64,000 nucleotides of DNA, taken from the NCBI RefSeq assembly GCF_036884655.1, contig NC_088356.1:17142501-17206500 (forward strand), in the 5' to 3' direction. This DNA comes from Musa acuminata AAA Group (lineage: Eukaryota; Streptophyta; Magnoliopsida; Zingiberales; Musaceae). Positions within the stretch are counted from its first letter, which is position 1, and each line of letters opens with the position of its first letter. Position numbers and translations under genes: made by a program. Shown here in pieces: positions 34,937 through 46,935 of the stretch. The notes under the pieces were generated by a model that was not told the DNA's origin, searched no databases, and saw nothing but the letters and a program-made list of their open reading frames with translations.

Positions 34937-35530
34937 ATGACAATAACAAAAATCTTTGTCGAAAAATTCAACAGAAATGTCAACTTCGGAATGTGGCAGC
35001 TCAAGATGGAGGTCATTCTGGTTCAAGACGGAGTTGATTTGGCACTATAGGGAGCTGAGAACATTCCAGATGATACATCAAAGGAAGATCTTGTGAGTAT
35101 GGATAAGAAGGCCCGATCAAGCATTATTCTAAATCTCTTTGATAAGGATTTACGAGAGGTAACTACGGAGACTACGACTAAGAGCATGTGGGACAAGCTT
35201 AAGCCTTGTATATGAAGAGGATAGTGGAGAATCATCTCTACTTGAAGCAGAGTTTGTATATGCTTCGGATAACTGAAGGTACATCTATACTCTCACATCT
35301 TGATAAATTTGATTCCTTAGTTATGAATTTGGAGAATATAGATGCGAAAATTGATGACGAGGATAAGGCCTTGTTACTTTTGTGTTCTCTTCCCCAATCC
35401 TTTAAGAATTTCCGTGATACTATAATTTATGGAAAAGAAATAATTTTGTATTAGAAAATTAAATCTGTACTAAAATCTAAGGAGCAGATAGACAGGGATA
35501 TCACTGGGGAAAGTAGAGGGAATTAGGCCA
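34937..35530 (+). pseudogene. Copia gag (broken)
   Basis: The ATG at 34937 opens a gag that reads MTITKIFVEKFNRNVNFGMW. A stop TAG at 35048-35050 stands where CAG (Gln) is expected. A 1-2-nt frameshift near 35197-35203 follows, and the next segment reads [17 protein letters not shown] and [13 protein letters not shown]. The Arg/Ser-rich tail and zinc knuckle are missing, and the sequence jumps near 35600-35640 into the region after the protease active site, so a deletion removed both. Confidence 0.85.
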
Positions 35531-35539
35531 AGGGTCTGG

Positions 35540-38500
35540 TTGTCAAGGGTAGAACAGATAAAAAAAAATTTGACAATAGTAGATCTAAATCTAGATCCAA
35601 ATCCAGACATAGAAATTTGGAGTGTAGATTTATTTTCCACATATAAATCTTATAATGGTGGAATTGTTTTGATGGACAATAATAATGCGTGTGATATTAT
35701 TGGTAGAGGCACAATCCGAATTAAAATGCATGATGATATTATGAGGACGCTCACTAATGTTAGACATGTTCCTGATTTAAAAAAGAATCTCATCTCTTTA
35801 GGCACCATAGAGACCCTTGGGTATATATATGTAGTTGAAGGTGGAGTTATGAAAGTTTCTAGAAGTGCCCTTGTTATTATGAAAGCTTGTAGGTCTAGTA
35901 GCTTATATATTTTGTAGGAAACTACTGTCATAGGCTCGGTTGCAGTCTCGTCATCATCATTGTATAATTCTGACATCACTAAATTATGACATATACGTTT
36001 GGGTCATATGAGCGAAAAAGGTTTGAGCATATTGAGCAAAAAGGGTCTTCTTTGCGGACAGAGTACTGGACCATTGGATTTCTGTGAACACTGCATATTT
36101 GGAAGAAGAAAAGAGTCGGCTTTAATTCTCCGGCAGTTTACAAAACGAAAGGTATTCTTGACTATATTCATTCAGACGTTTGGGGTCCAGCTTGTGTTCA
36201 ATCTAAGGATGGTGCCAGGTATATGTTGACTTTCATTGACGATTATTCCAGAAAATTTTGGATTTTTTTTTTGAAGCATAAAAATGATATTTTTTTAACC
36301 TTTAAACAATGGAAGGTTTTGATTAAGAAGCAAATAGGTAAACATATCAAGCAGCTTCGAACAGATAATGGCATGGAATTTTATGAAGGTGACTTTGATG
36401 AATTCTGTAAAAATGAAGGAATTGTTCGGTATCACACTATTAGGATGATGCCTCAGCAAAATGGTATGGCCGAACACATGAACAGAACACTCTTGGAGAG
36501 AGTAAGGTGTCTGATCTCAAATGTATGGTTGACAAAGGACTTTTGGGCAGAGGCGATTAATATGGCCTGTTACGTTGTCAACGGCGCTCCTTCTGTAATA
36601 CTTAATTTTAAAACTCCGGAGGAAGTTTGGTCAGGTACTCCTGCTGATTACTCTGATTTAAAAATTTTTGGGTGTCCAGCATATATGCATGTGAATGAAG
36701 AAAAATTAGAACCTCGAGCTAAAAAGTACATTTTCCTTGGGTATACTTCTGGGGTGAAAGGATACAGATTATAGTGTTCTGATCCCAAATCCTCAAAATT
36801 TGTAATCAATAGATATGTTACTTTTAATGAATTATCCATGTTATCTTTCAAAGAGGAATCTACTAGTTGTATAAATGATAGTGTGTAGAAGTAGGTGGAG
36901 CTTAAGATTGGTAGTTCTGATTCTTTTCAGTTGAACTCTTCTACTCAAAGAATACCAATAGATGGTCCCGAGTCTACTGACAAAGATGATCCAGAGGAAG
37001 AACAATATTCCATAGCCAAGGATAGACCACAGAAAGATATTCGACCACCACAAAGATATGTAAATTTGGTTGCATATGCTTTATCTGTTGCAGAAGAAAC
37101 AAGTGAAGTTGGTGAGCCTACTACTTACTCAGATACAGTTTCTTGTGATAATTCTGCTAAGTGGTTGATTGCGATGAATGAAAAAATTGAATCACTCCAT
37201 CAGAATAGAACTTGGGATCTTGTGAAGTCACCTTCAGGTAAGAAAATTGTTGGATGCAAATGAGTCTTCAAAAGGAAGGAAGGTATTCCAGGGGTTGAAG
37301 ATGCAAGGTACAAAGCACGATCGGTTGCAAAGGGCTATAGTTAGGTACATGGTGTTAATTTTAATGACATATTTTTATCTATTGTTAAACATAGCTCTAT
37401 TCGTGTTTTGCTTGCTTTAGTTTCTATGTATGATTTGGAATTAGAGCAACTTGATGTCAAGACAGCTTTCTTACATGGTGAACTTGAAGAACAAATTTAC
37501 ATGGAGCAAACTCATGGATTTGAAGTTGACAATAAGGAAGACGATGTTTGCTTGTTAAAGAAATCCTTGTACGAATTGAAGCAGTCTCCAAGACAATGGT
37601 ATAAGAGGTTTGATTCTTTTATATTGGGTCATGGTTACACGAGGAGCATATATGATAGTTGTGTCTACTTCCGTAAGTTAACTGATGGCTCTTTTATATA
37701 TTTGTTACTTTATGTTGATGATATGCTTATTGCAGCTAAGAATTTGTTAGAAATTCACACTTTGAAAATGTATTTGAATAGTGAATTTAATATGAAAGAT
37801 TTGGAAGCAACTAAGAAAATTCTTGGCATAGAGATTAAAAGAGAACGATAAGTTGGAAAATTATTTCTAACCCAGAAAAATTACCTCGAGAAAGTCTTGG
37901 AGAGGTTTGGCATGAAAAATGCTAAGCTAGTGAGTACTCCTCTTGCTAGCCATTTTTGGCTGTGCTGCCCAGTCACCACAATCAGTTAAAGAGGAAGAAT
38001 ATATGGTGCAAGTTTCATATTCCAGTGCCATCGGCAGTATTATGTATGTAATGGTTTGTACTCATCTAGATATTTCACAAGCAGTCAGTGTAGTTAGTAG
38101 ATATATGTCTCACCCGGGTAAAACATATTGGCAAGCTGTGAAGTAGATTCTCATATACTTGCAAGGGACTTCATATGCTTGTTTGGAGTTTGGGAAAAAT
38201 CGTGACACTTTAGTTGGTTTCGTCGACTCTGATCATGCTATGGATCTTGATAAATGACGATCTTTGACCATCTATGGTTTTGCGTTGGCGATTGTGTAGT
38301 TAGTTGGAAATCTTCCTTACAACATGTCGTGGCTTTATCTACTGCAGAGGCAGAATATATGACAATAATAGAGGTGATCAAAGAAGTTTTATGGTTAAGA
38401 GGTTTGTTCGGCGAATTATGTCTACATCAAGGTGTTACTATAATTTGCTGTGATAGTCAAAGTGATATTCATTTGACTAAAGACTAGATGTATCATGAGA

Positions 38501-38673
38501 GGATAAAACACATCGATGTGAAGTTTCATTTTATTTGGGATACCATTACTGAGGGAAAGGTCATTATTCAGAAAATTCATACGAAGGACAATCCAGCTGA
38601 TATGCTTACGAAGCCTCTTCCAGTTTACAAGTTCAAGCAGTGCTTGGACTTGGTTGGTGTTTATTGTTGGTGA
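35540..38673 (+). pseudogene. Copia pol: integrase, reverse transcriptase, RNase H (broken)
   Basis: Order seen: post-protease segment ([15 protein letters not shown]), pre-integrase ([16 protein letters not shown]), integrase core with FIDDYSRKFWI, RTDNGMEF and MPQQNGMAEHMNRTLLE at 36223-36774, RT with DVKTAFLHGELEEQIYM and YVDDM at 37408-37851, and RNase H with ALSTAEAEYM and the end motif NPADMLTKPLP at 38254-38673. Stops: TGA 37261 (TGG expected), TAG 37342 (CAG expected), TAG 38485 (CAG expected), TAG 36772 and TAA 37849. Frameshifts lie near 37940 and 38150. It is dead but recent enough to read throughout. Confidence 0.92.
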
Positions 38674-38752
38674 TTGCCCGTTGGGGCTTTTGTGAAAAAG
38701 ATGGAGTAAGTTTTGTTAATTGTCAATGTTGGGATATGCCAAGGTGGAGATT

Positions 38753-39114
38753 TGTTAGTTTGACAAGTCTCACATAGTCCCACATTAGGAAAATCAAGCT
38801 TGTTATCTCCTATTGTAACTATAAATAAGGGCCTGGGTTTTGAAGCCAGATGCACCATAAGAAAACATAATTATTTGCTTTAGGCTTTTCTTGTTTAGTA
38901 GTTTCAGGTGTTTTGTAGCATATAAATATTTTCCTAAGGCATTTATAATTATCCTTTTTATAGTAGAGTTTTGCTCCTTATCCATCCGTGGATGTAGGTC
39001 AATTGACCGAACCATGTAAATCTGATGTTCTTGTCTCTTTTATTTTTCTGTTTTATTATTTTTATTGGGTTACCAAATTATCCTTTGATAAATTTCTTGG
39101 GACCGGCTCTAACA
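38753..39114 (+). repeat. 3' LTR of the 34533-39114 copia
   Basis: It runs from TGTTAGTTTGACAAG to GGCTCTAACA with about 90% similarity to the 5' LTR. The PPT at 38741-38752 directly precedes it. Confidence 0.9.
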
Positions 39115-39624
39115 GTTTGCTGATCAACATGAAAAAACTTGTTCGATGCTGTATTTGGGAGACAAACCAGGTCACTTTGAAGATCTTATACTCCAGCCGA
39201 TGACAGCAATGGCGATGACAAGTTGGAGCATAGTAACCTACATCATAAGAAATGGCTACTTGAACACATAAGAGAGAATATGGATTGCCGCAGGGTGCCT
39301 CCGGTTTCTCTCAGCTGGAACTAAACCATGACAGGCTTGATCCCACAATGATTGACCTCAATGCGAGACCACATGGGATTCAAGATCAAGTCACCGGCTC
39401 CAGCCAAGTAGCCTCCGGTTTTGCTTGGGTATCTTCTTCCTAGCAGATCATGTCAACATTTTGGATGATCCGGGGATGTACCTAGAAGTATAGGTACTTT
39501 AAATAAATAAATAAACAAATATAATTCTACAAAAATTCATCCCTTTTATGATGACCACTTTAGTTAAAAAATGCTTAATCAGGTATAGGGACTGCCTCTT
39601 GCTATTCAACTTACCAAGGTTCAA

Positions 39625-41901
39625 TGAGCTAATGTATTTCAAAAGAAAACTGATGGAATAGTTTTTCAGATAGAAAATGTCACAGTAGACAAGGAACAAA
39701 AACTCTTGAAGAAAAATCACAGTATAGTTGTATTTGTTGGAATAAGTGTTTTGAATAAAAAAGGCAAGAACTCACGATAAAACTTAAATAAGATCAAAAA
39801 AATAGTTCACCACCAAGTTAAAATCATAAATGAATACAGAAATTCACCACCCCAAGGATTATAAACAGGGATATAGAATATAAATCAAAAGACTCACCAC
39901 TCAAGGATGCATCCAAGAGATACAGAGTTTAAGGGAGTTCTCTAAGAAAGCTTCTGCCAAGATATCATCAATTTCTAAAGTTCTTTCTAAGTCCTAAACA
40001 CCAAAATAAATACTAGTGTATGAAACAACCCTTCATGCTAACCAACTCCTTTAATGCATTCCGTGATCATGAAGAAATATTTATAAGTGTGAACCAACTC
40101 CTTTAATACATTCCTTTGTCATGAAGAAAAGCACCTTGAAATAGCTTTAACTTTATGCAGGGAATATGCTGATTGTTGGGAAATCTTAGGGCGACATCAC
40201 ATGCGTAGCGGAAGAACAAGAAAACAAAATCTTGAATTTTTCGAAAAGATGTTCATCGTCGTGTGAAGATTGGTGTACAAAAATCTAGGAAACAAACTAC
40301 GTATAGAATATATTGTGTTACCTAGGGAGATTGTATATCCATGTTTCCTTGTAAATCTCTAGGAGAGGGTGAAGAAGGTCAAGCATCCTCCTCTCTAGCG
40401 GTGATCCACATAGCAAGGTTACAACGATGCTCCTTTAAAACTCCAGACCTGCTTTGAGGTGGAGAGGGGAGCAGAATATGAGAGGTAAGCAAAGGCTCTA
40501 GCCTATGAACCACTGAATCCCTCATATTTATAGAGGTCCCCTATCAAACCCCAATGGATCCTCCCCTAGTAGGTATTGGATATATATCCAATTACCCAAG
40601 CCTTTTAAATTAGTGGATCTCTATCCAATAATCTCTCATGGGCTCTTATTGGATCTTGTCCATGGGATCCAATAATTCAGGGGTTTATTGGATATCCAAT
40701 AAGATAGGGGCTCCGACAGATATCTCATATCCGAACCTTTACTCATCACAATGCCTACCATATATGTGTGACCCTCTAGGCCCAATATCGAGCTGACCGT
40801 AAGTCATACCTGTCAGAACTCCTTCTAACTTAGTGAATTATTATCTCTATAATATTTACTCGACTCATCGACTACGGACGTACTAGGCCACTACGACGTA
40901 GTCCCCAGACGACATAGGAGAATCCAATCAATTGGACCTATTTGTCCTTAGTTATCGTACACTTATAGTCCCTAATCTATCTAATATCCTAGAGACCGTA
41001 TATCGAGTATGGTGCTGTCAGACCCATACGGTTTCTTCTCGAGTCTCGCTCTAATCAAATTCTGCCAGAGAACTCTTTCTCTCTCAATCCAAATGACTTT
41101 GGGAAGAGATTTATCTAAGCAAGAACACATGGGATATTCCTCTCATGATACTGAGAGTGGATGATCCTCTATCGACATTCAATAGCCCTCGTAAGGTCGA
41201 CTATCACTCCTAATGACCAGTTGTACTAGATCTGAGACATCCAAACCTATAAGTCTGGTATCAAAAAGTGGAACGCTCATACAAGACATCCTTGGTGTCT
41301 AAGTCTAAGGACTAGATACACTACTAGGACTACGTAATTGCTGTCTAACAATAAAGCATCATCAACCATCCAGCATTCCGTAAGCGGATCAATCAGTGAA
41401 CTCATTCTCCAATGAGCACCTAAACTGTATCCCTAGTGCCCCCACACGAGCAACTATGAGACTAGCTGCATCCATCATATGGACAGGTATACAGCACACC
41501 AGTCTGTCCAGTTATCACGATGTCCCTCTCGAGTAACCTATGACCGGGATTATTTAGGATCTATATTTAAAGATGAATTGATCTCATTATCGTGATCACA
41601 TCACGATCTGATTCCCATTGCATAGATCCAAGAACATCACAATATATATATGCATATATGCAATAGTTAATATAAAGTGATAAATACCAAAATATAATAA
41701 GCTAAAAGATTTCATGTCAAGTCACACATGCCATCACTTACGTGATTGGCTTATTGGGCACCTATGACTAGCACTGATGAGCTATCATATTTGAGTGGGC
41801 TAAGTTGAAGAATATGCGGTATCATTGTTGGCTTAAAAAAATATCATATCATAATCAAAGTTCATATGATTAGATTATAGTAAATTGATGCTCCCGTGTC
41901 A
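39625..41901 (-). repeat. Gypsy 3' LTR, interrupted
   Basis: It matches 46220-46935 from AATGTATTTC at about 39631 to CCCGTGTCA at 41901. The first about 30 bases differ or are lost. Continuity is broken only at 40174-41773 by the Angela-like solo LTR. A 35-40-base phrase with CATGAAGAAA and AACCAACTCCTTTAATGCATT is repeated within each LTR copy. Confidence 0.9.
40174..41773 (-). mobile_element. Angela-like solo LTR, 1600 bp
   Basis: On the plus strand it runs from TGTTGGGAAATCTTAGG to ATGACTAGCA. The target duplication CTGAT is exact at 40169-40173 and 41774-41778. The uninterrupted sister LTR at about 46808-46816 shows the empty site (ATACTGATGAGC), which proves the boundaries. The TATA box on the minus strand is at 40525-40533. 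The same family, reversed, is at 30916-31690. Confidence 0.95.
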
Positions 41902-41912
41902 ATCTCCCCCGG

Positions 41913-42971
41913 TTAAAAAAGACTTGTCCTCAAGTCCTTGTTTGATTCATCAATATGATTATAAAAAAAACTTAAATCAGCCATATTAAATATTGGGGAT
42001 ACTCCGTAATCTTCAGGTAGCTCAATCTCATAAGCAATTTTGCCAATTCTTTTAAGCACCTTGAATGGACCATCAGCCTTTGGTTTTAGTTTTCTAAATT
42101 TGCCCGGTGGAAACCTCTCTTTCCTTAAATGAATCCAGACCAAATCACCTGCATTAAACTCCGCATGTTTTCTGTGTTTGTTGGCAGCATGCATATACTT
42201 CTCATTTTGCTTCTCAATGGTTGCTTTCACACCCTCATGCAGCTTCTTTATCTGCATAGCTTTTTCATTACCATCTCCACTAAATTGCTTTATTGTAAAA
42301 TGAGGGATTAAGTCTAAAGGACTCGTAGGATTAGCACCATAAATAACCTCAAAATGACTCTTACCGATACTATGATGGATAGAACGATTGTAGGCAAACT
42401 CAATTTATGGAAGAATGAGATCCCACTACTTAATATTCTTGCCAACATAGCTTCTAAGAAAATTTCTTAAGCTTCTGTTCGTTACCTCAGTTTGCCCATC
42501 GGTTTGTGGATGATGCGAGTTGCTAAAATTCAAAGAAGTACCTAGCTTCCTCTAAAGAGTTCTCAAAAAATGACTAACAAATTTTGAATCTCGATTAGAC
42601 ACCATAGTTCTTGGAATACCATACAATTTAACAATCTCCTTAAAATACAAATTAGCAATATGAGATGCATCATTCGATTTATTACAAGGAAGTGAGACAT
42701 TTTTAAAAATTTATCAACAATAACAATGATAGAATCCTTATTCCTTTGAGTTCTTGGCAATCCCAAAGCGAAATCAAGAATCACTTCCTCCCATGGAGCA
42801 TTTTGGCATAGGCAATGGAGTGTACAATCCAGAATTTTGACTTCTTATTTTTGTCAAATGACAACCTCGGTATTGCTTTACATATCTTTCCACATCTCTA
42901 AACATCTTAGGCCAATAGAAGTTTGATTGAATAAGAGTTAAAGTCTTATCTCTACCGAAATGTCCACCCAA
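41913..42971 (-). pseudogene. Gypsy integrase (broken)
   Basis: On the minus strand the zinc-binding part reads GGHFGRDKTLTLIQ ... RGCHLTK at 42774-42971. The core reads MILDFALGLPRTQ with [12 protein letters not shown] at 42563-42784. The C-terminal part (ADGPFKVLKRIGKIAYEIEL, PIFNMADLSFF) is at 41913-42257. Frameshifts separate the pieces, and one metal-ligand Cys is replaced by Arg-Gly context (QYRGCHL). The ending DLRTSLF before the PPT is typical of this group. Confidence 0.85.
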
Positions 42972-43089
42972 AACACCACCATGAGATTCAGCTAGAATTA
43001 CTTATCTCAAAGAACAAGATGGAACACATAAAGAAAAAAAAACCATCAAGAATAGAAAATTGTTGAAAGGAACTTGATTTGCAATTTTG

Positions 43090-45030
43090 TCATATTGAGC
43101 CGAAATCCATATCATTCTCATAGAGATCTTTGAACGTCTCAAATCTAACAACTTTGACTTTCATTACTGATAATAAAGAATGCTTTCTGCTCAATACGTC
43201 AGTAATCAAATTTTGAACACCAGATTTGTGCTTAATTGTAAAGTTATAAGATTGCAAAAATTCCACCCAAGCTGCATGTCTATTGTTTAGTTTGTGTTGA
43301 TGATTTATGAACTTTAATGCTTCATGATATGAATATAACACAAATGGCTTAGCAAGAAGGTAATGACTCCAATGAGATAAAGCTTGATATATGGCATAGA
43401 ACTCCTTATCATAGGTAGAATATTTCCTTCTTGTATTATTCAACTTCTCACTAAAAAATGCAATCGGCTTTCCGTCTTGACTCAAAATAATACCAATTCC
43501 TATATTAGATGCATCACATTCAATCTCAAATACATTGTCAAAATTTGGTAAAACTAAGATAGGAGCTTTCTTTTTAAAAGCTCAAAAGCATCATTAGCCT
43601 CGTTAGTCCATTTGAATTTATCATATTTCAGACATTCGGTAATTAGAGTGACACTAGAGCTGAAACTCTTGATGAATCTTCTGTAAAAAGAAGTTAAGCC
43701 ATAGAAACTCCTCACATCATGTAATGAAGCAGGTGTTGGCCAATTGAGAATAGCTTCTACCTTACTTTGATCTATCATGATTCCATCTTTTGAGACAACA
43801 TACTCCAAAAACACAACACTAGAAGTAAAGAAATTACACTTATTTAGATTAGCATAAAGCTTTTGCTATCTCAAAATAAGAAAAATCTCTTTCAGATGAT
43901 TCATATGCTCTTCTTCACTCTTACTATATACCAATATATCATCAAAGTAAACTACAACAAATATTCCAATGCATAGCTTAAGTATATGATTAATAAATCT
44001 CATAAAAGTGCTAGAAGCATTAGATAGCCCAAATGGCATAACCAACCATTCATATAAGCCATCTCTAGTTGTAAATGTTGTGTTTCACTCATCTCCATGC
44101 CTCATTCTTATTTGGTGATAGCGACTCCTCAAATCAATTTTAGAGAAAATAGAAGCACCACATAATTGATCAAGTAAATCATCTAATCTTGGAATGGGAA
44201 AACGATAACCCACTGTGATTTTGTTGATAGTACGGTTGTCCACACACATTCTCTACGAACCATCCTTCTTACGTACCAACAAGGCTGGAACTGCACAAGG
44301 ACTCATGCTCTCCTGAATTAATCCCTTTTTAACCAATTCATCAACTTTCCTTTGAAGTTCTTCATGCTCCTTGGGACTCATGTATGTTGCTTTATTAGGT
44401 AGAATAGCCCCTGGAATAAGATCAATGTGATACTAGATGTCTCTCAAAGGTGGAAGGCCATGTGGAATCTCTTCCAGTATAACATCTTGAAATTCCTCTA
44501 TGATTGATTTCATGATTACTGGTGTCTCCTTATGTTGTTCATTCTCTTCTACTACCACTAGAGCCATAACATGACCACCCTTTTCCAATTCTCCTTTGCA
44601 CTCACCATAAGACATAAAAGCGCTAACTTTCCTTTTTGGTGTGTTGATTTTGGAAGGTTGTAATGGAGCTAAGATAATTTTATTTTCATTCATCTTAAAA
44701 GAATAAGTATGTTTGTAGCTATCATACAACATCCTCCTATCATAATACCAAGGTCTTCTTAACAGTAAATGACATGCATCCATAGGAGCAACATCACACC
44801 ATATTTCATCTTTATAATACTTGCCAATAGAAAATGAAACTAAACATCTTTAGGTTACCTTGATATCATTTCCTTTTTGTAGCCAACATAATTGATATGA
44901 ATGTGGATAAGATATTGTGTCTAACTTTAGCTTATGCACTATCTCTAAAGATACCACATTCTCAAAGCTGTCGCTGTTGATAATCACTAAGCACACCTTG
45001 CCAAGAGAAGTACATTTAGTGTAAAACATA
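43090..45030 (-). pseudogene. Gypsy protease, reverse transcriptase and RNase H (broken)
   Basis: In minus-strand order: protease near 44850-45000 reading IINSDSFENVV, where IDxGS is expected, so the catalytic Asp is Asn; the linker with HLLLRRPWYYDRR (44433-44783); RT to about 43830 with YFDDI near 43940; the connection segment VEAILNWPTPASLHDVRSFY at 43554-43814; RNase H with IAFFSEKLNNTRRKYSTYDK at 43090-43485. The RNase H DHESLK motif reads SYHEALK. Stops and shifts split it into at least five frames. Confidence 0.85.
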
Positions 45031-45038
45031 TTTTTTTC

Positions 45039-45916
45039 TCACCCAACTTTCATCCTCGGCCACATAGGACACTTGTAAGCTACGTTGCAATATAATAGAC
45101 AAACCATAATCAGCATAAGTAATTTCTTCCTTATCATTATCGTATTTTGTTTCGTCATTAGCTTCATCTTCTCCTCCATCACTATGATCTTCAACCAAGT
45201 TACAATCCTCCTATTTGGACAATCTGAAGCAATATGCCTAAAACCATGACATTTGAAGCATTTTCGGCCACTTGGGGTAAAAGAATTAGGTATTTTTTTG
45301 CTGCCAGTAGATTCTTCACCCTTTTCTTGCATATTCGATAGCACCTTCGGACAATAGGCATGGAACTTCCTCCTTTTGTATAACTTTCTTTTGAGCCATA
45401 TCAAGAACTTTTTTCAAACTTCTATTGCTTTTCAACTTTTAATGCCAGCTTGCTCACATCATTTAAAGACCAATATAGCTGTAGTTGAACAACTTTAGCA
45501 ATCTCATACTTCAGACCTCCTAAGAATCTTGCAATGGTTTACTCTTCTGGTTCCACGAGCTCTCCTTTTAACATTAGGTTATCGAATTATGCAATGTACT
45601 CTTCCAAACTAAGATCTTTTTGTTTAAAATCATGGATTTTGAGAAAGATCTCTTGCCGATAATTGTCTGGTAAATATTTTCTCTTCAGCTCCCTTTTCAT
45701 TTTTTCCCATGTCACGATCTTACTCTTCCCCTCACATTTTCTTTGTTTCTTCATATTGTCCCACCAAAAAAATGCATTCCGTCTAAGTTCTAGTGCCACA
45801 AGTTTAACCTTCTTTTGTTCTGGTGGTTCATGAAAATCGAAAATTCTTTCTACTGTTTTAAGCCAATCGATAAAGTCATCAATATTTATTTTACCTTCAA
45901 ACTCTGGAATCTCCAA
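45039..45916 (-). pseudogene. Gypsy gag (broken)
   Basis: On the minus strand a retrotransposon gag domain (PEFEGKINIDDFIDWLKTVE ... FWWDNMK ... LEEYIA) is at 45587-45916. An intact-looking CCHC knuckle CFKCHGFRHIASDC is at 45219-45260. The two are in different frames. The capsid-like domain supports self-assembly of retroelement particles. Confidence 0.85.
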
Positions 45917-46204
45917 TCTTGGGTTATATTTATTCTGCCACTCATCTTGGACTCTATTTCTTGTCCGACATCTTCTCGACTCCCTTGGGATAGGAGGTGT
46001 ATCTTTATTAGAAGTATATTCATGGACATCATTTTCAAGCTGGTTTTGTCTACTTTGAAGTTATTCGATTATTTCATTCTTTTCTTATAGACTACGTATC
46101 AATCTTCATAACTGCAACCTCAATGACTCGGTATCATCTTCATGGTCGCTATCTTCACCAACTATAACTTTTCCATTCCGCCTTGTCATGATCTTTAGCA
46201 TTTA

Positions 46205-46216
46205 GCTTTGATACCA
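46205..46216 (-). other. Gypsy primer-binding site
   Basis: The minus strand reads TGGTATCAAAGC three bases after the LTR, one mismatch from the initiator tRNA-Met complement. Confidence 0.87.
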
Positions 46217-46219
46217 AAC

Positions 46220-46935
46220 TGATACTGGGGAGGGTAAAATGTAGAATGTATTTCGAAAGAGAACCGATGGAATAGTTTTTCAGATAGAAAATATCACAGT
46301 AAACAAGGAACGAACTCTTGAAGAAAAGTCACAGTATAGTTATATTTACTTGAATGAGTGTTTTGAATAGAAAAGGCACGAATTCACGATAAAACTTAAA
46401 TAAGATCAAAAAATAGTTCACCACCAAGTTAAAATCACAAAGGGATACAGAAATTCACCACCCAAAGGATTATAAACGAGAATACATAACATAAATCAAA
46501 AGACTCGCCACTCAAGGATGTATCCAAAAGATACAGAGTTTAAGGGAGTTCTCCAAGAGAGCTTCTGCCAAGATATCATCAGTTTCTAAGTTCTTTCTAA
46601 GTCATAAACACCAAAATAAATACTAGTGCATAAAACAACTCTTTAGGAAATTTTGAAATTAAGTGTTTACAACTGCTAATCAACTCAGTTAATGCATTTC
46701 TTGGTCATGAAGAAATGTTCACAACTGCTAACCAACTTCTTTAATGCATTCATTTGTCATGAAGAAAAACACCTTGAAATAGCTTTAACTTTATGTAGGG
46801 AATATACTGATGAGCTATCATATTTGAGTGGGCTGAGTTGAAGATTATGAAGCATTATTATTGGCTGAAAAAAATACCATATCATAATCAAGATTCATAT
46901 GATCAGATTATAGTAAATTAGACACTCCCGTGTCA
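46220..46935 (-). repeat. Gypsy 5' LTR (716 bp)
   Basis: On the plus strand it runs from TGATACTGGGGAGGG to CCCGTGTCA. It carries the uninterrupted CTGATGAGCTATC site that is occupied in the other LTR. Confidence 0.92.

Larger units (their letters stand above)
34533..39114 (+). mobile_element. Ty1-copia retrotransposon, 4.6 kb, full length but dead
   Basis: LTRs at 34533-34896 and 38753-39114 are about 363 bp, with TG...CA ends and a TATA box each (34602-34609; 38820-38827). The PBS TGGTATCAAAGCC is at 34900 and the PPT AAGGTGGAGATT at 38741. Gag and pol follow in order but carry at least six stops and several frameshifts. A clear target duplication was not found (left TAGTT, right GTTTG). 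The element sits in an intron of the BBX remnant. Confidence 0.9.
32836..39460 (+). pseudogene. B-box zinc-finger (BBX18/19-like) gene, broken by two retrotransposons
   Basis: Four pieces read in order on the plus strand. Exon 1, 32836-32928 (31 codons, MRILYDVCED ... LCAMCDEK), ends at a GT donor. Exon 2, from 33593 after ATATAG, reads VHTCNKLVSRHKRVQHAKPS then CDICENSP after a 1-nt shift. A third piece at about 34410-34494 reads CDVIVHVGAKK and, one frame over, YLLLRQK. A fourth, 39155-39400, reads LGDKPGHFEDLILQPM and MIDLNARPHGIQDQ. Together these follow the order of the two B-boxes and C-terminal tail of plant BBX18/19-type proteins, nuclear regulators of light and growth responses. Breaks: the first zinc ligand Cys5 is Tyr, several frameshifts and stops, a solo LTR at 33791-34295 and a copia at 34533-39114, apparently in an intron. 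Family call is from remembered motifs. Confidence 0.72.
39625..46935 (-). mobile_element. Ty3-gypsy retrotransposon (CRM-like?) with a solo LTR inside its 3' LTR
   Basis: The right LTR (5') is 46220-46935, with the PBS at 46205-46216 on the minus strand. The left LTR (3') is 39625-41901 including a 1605-bp insertion. The PPT CCGGGGGAGAT lies at 41902-41912. Gag, protease, RT, RNase H and integrase follow in minus-strand order with many breaks. Protein style resembles the CRM group of chromoviruses, but no chromodomain is visible and I cannot run a phylogeny. The left tip differs from the right LTR tip, so no target duplication could be set. Confidence 0.88.
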
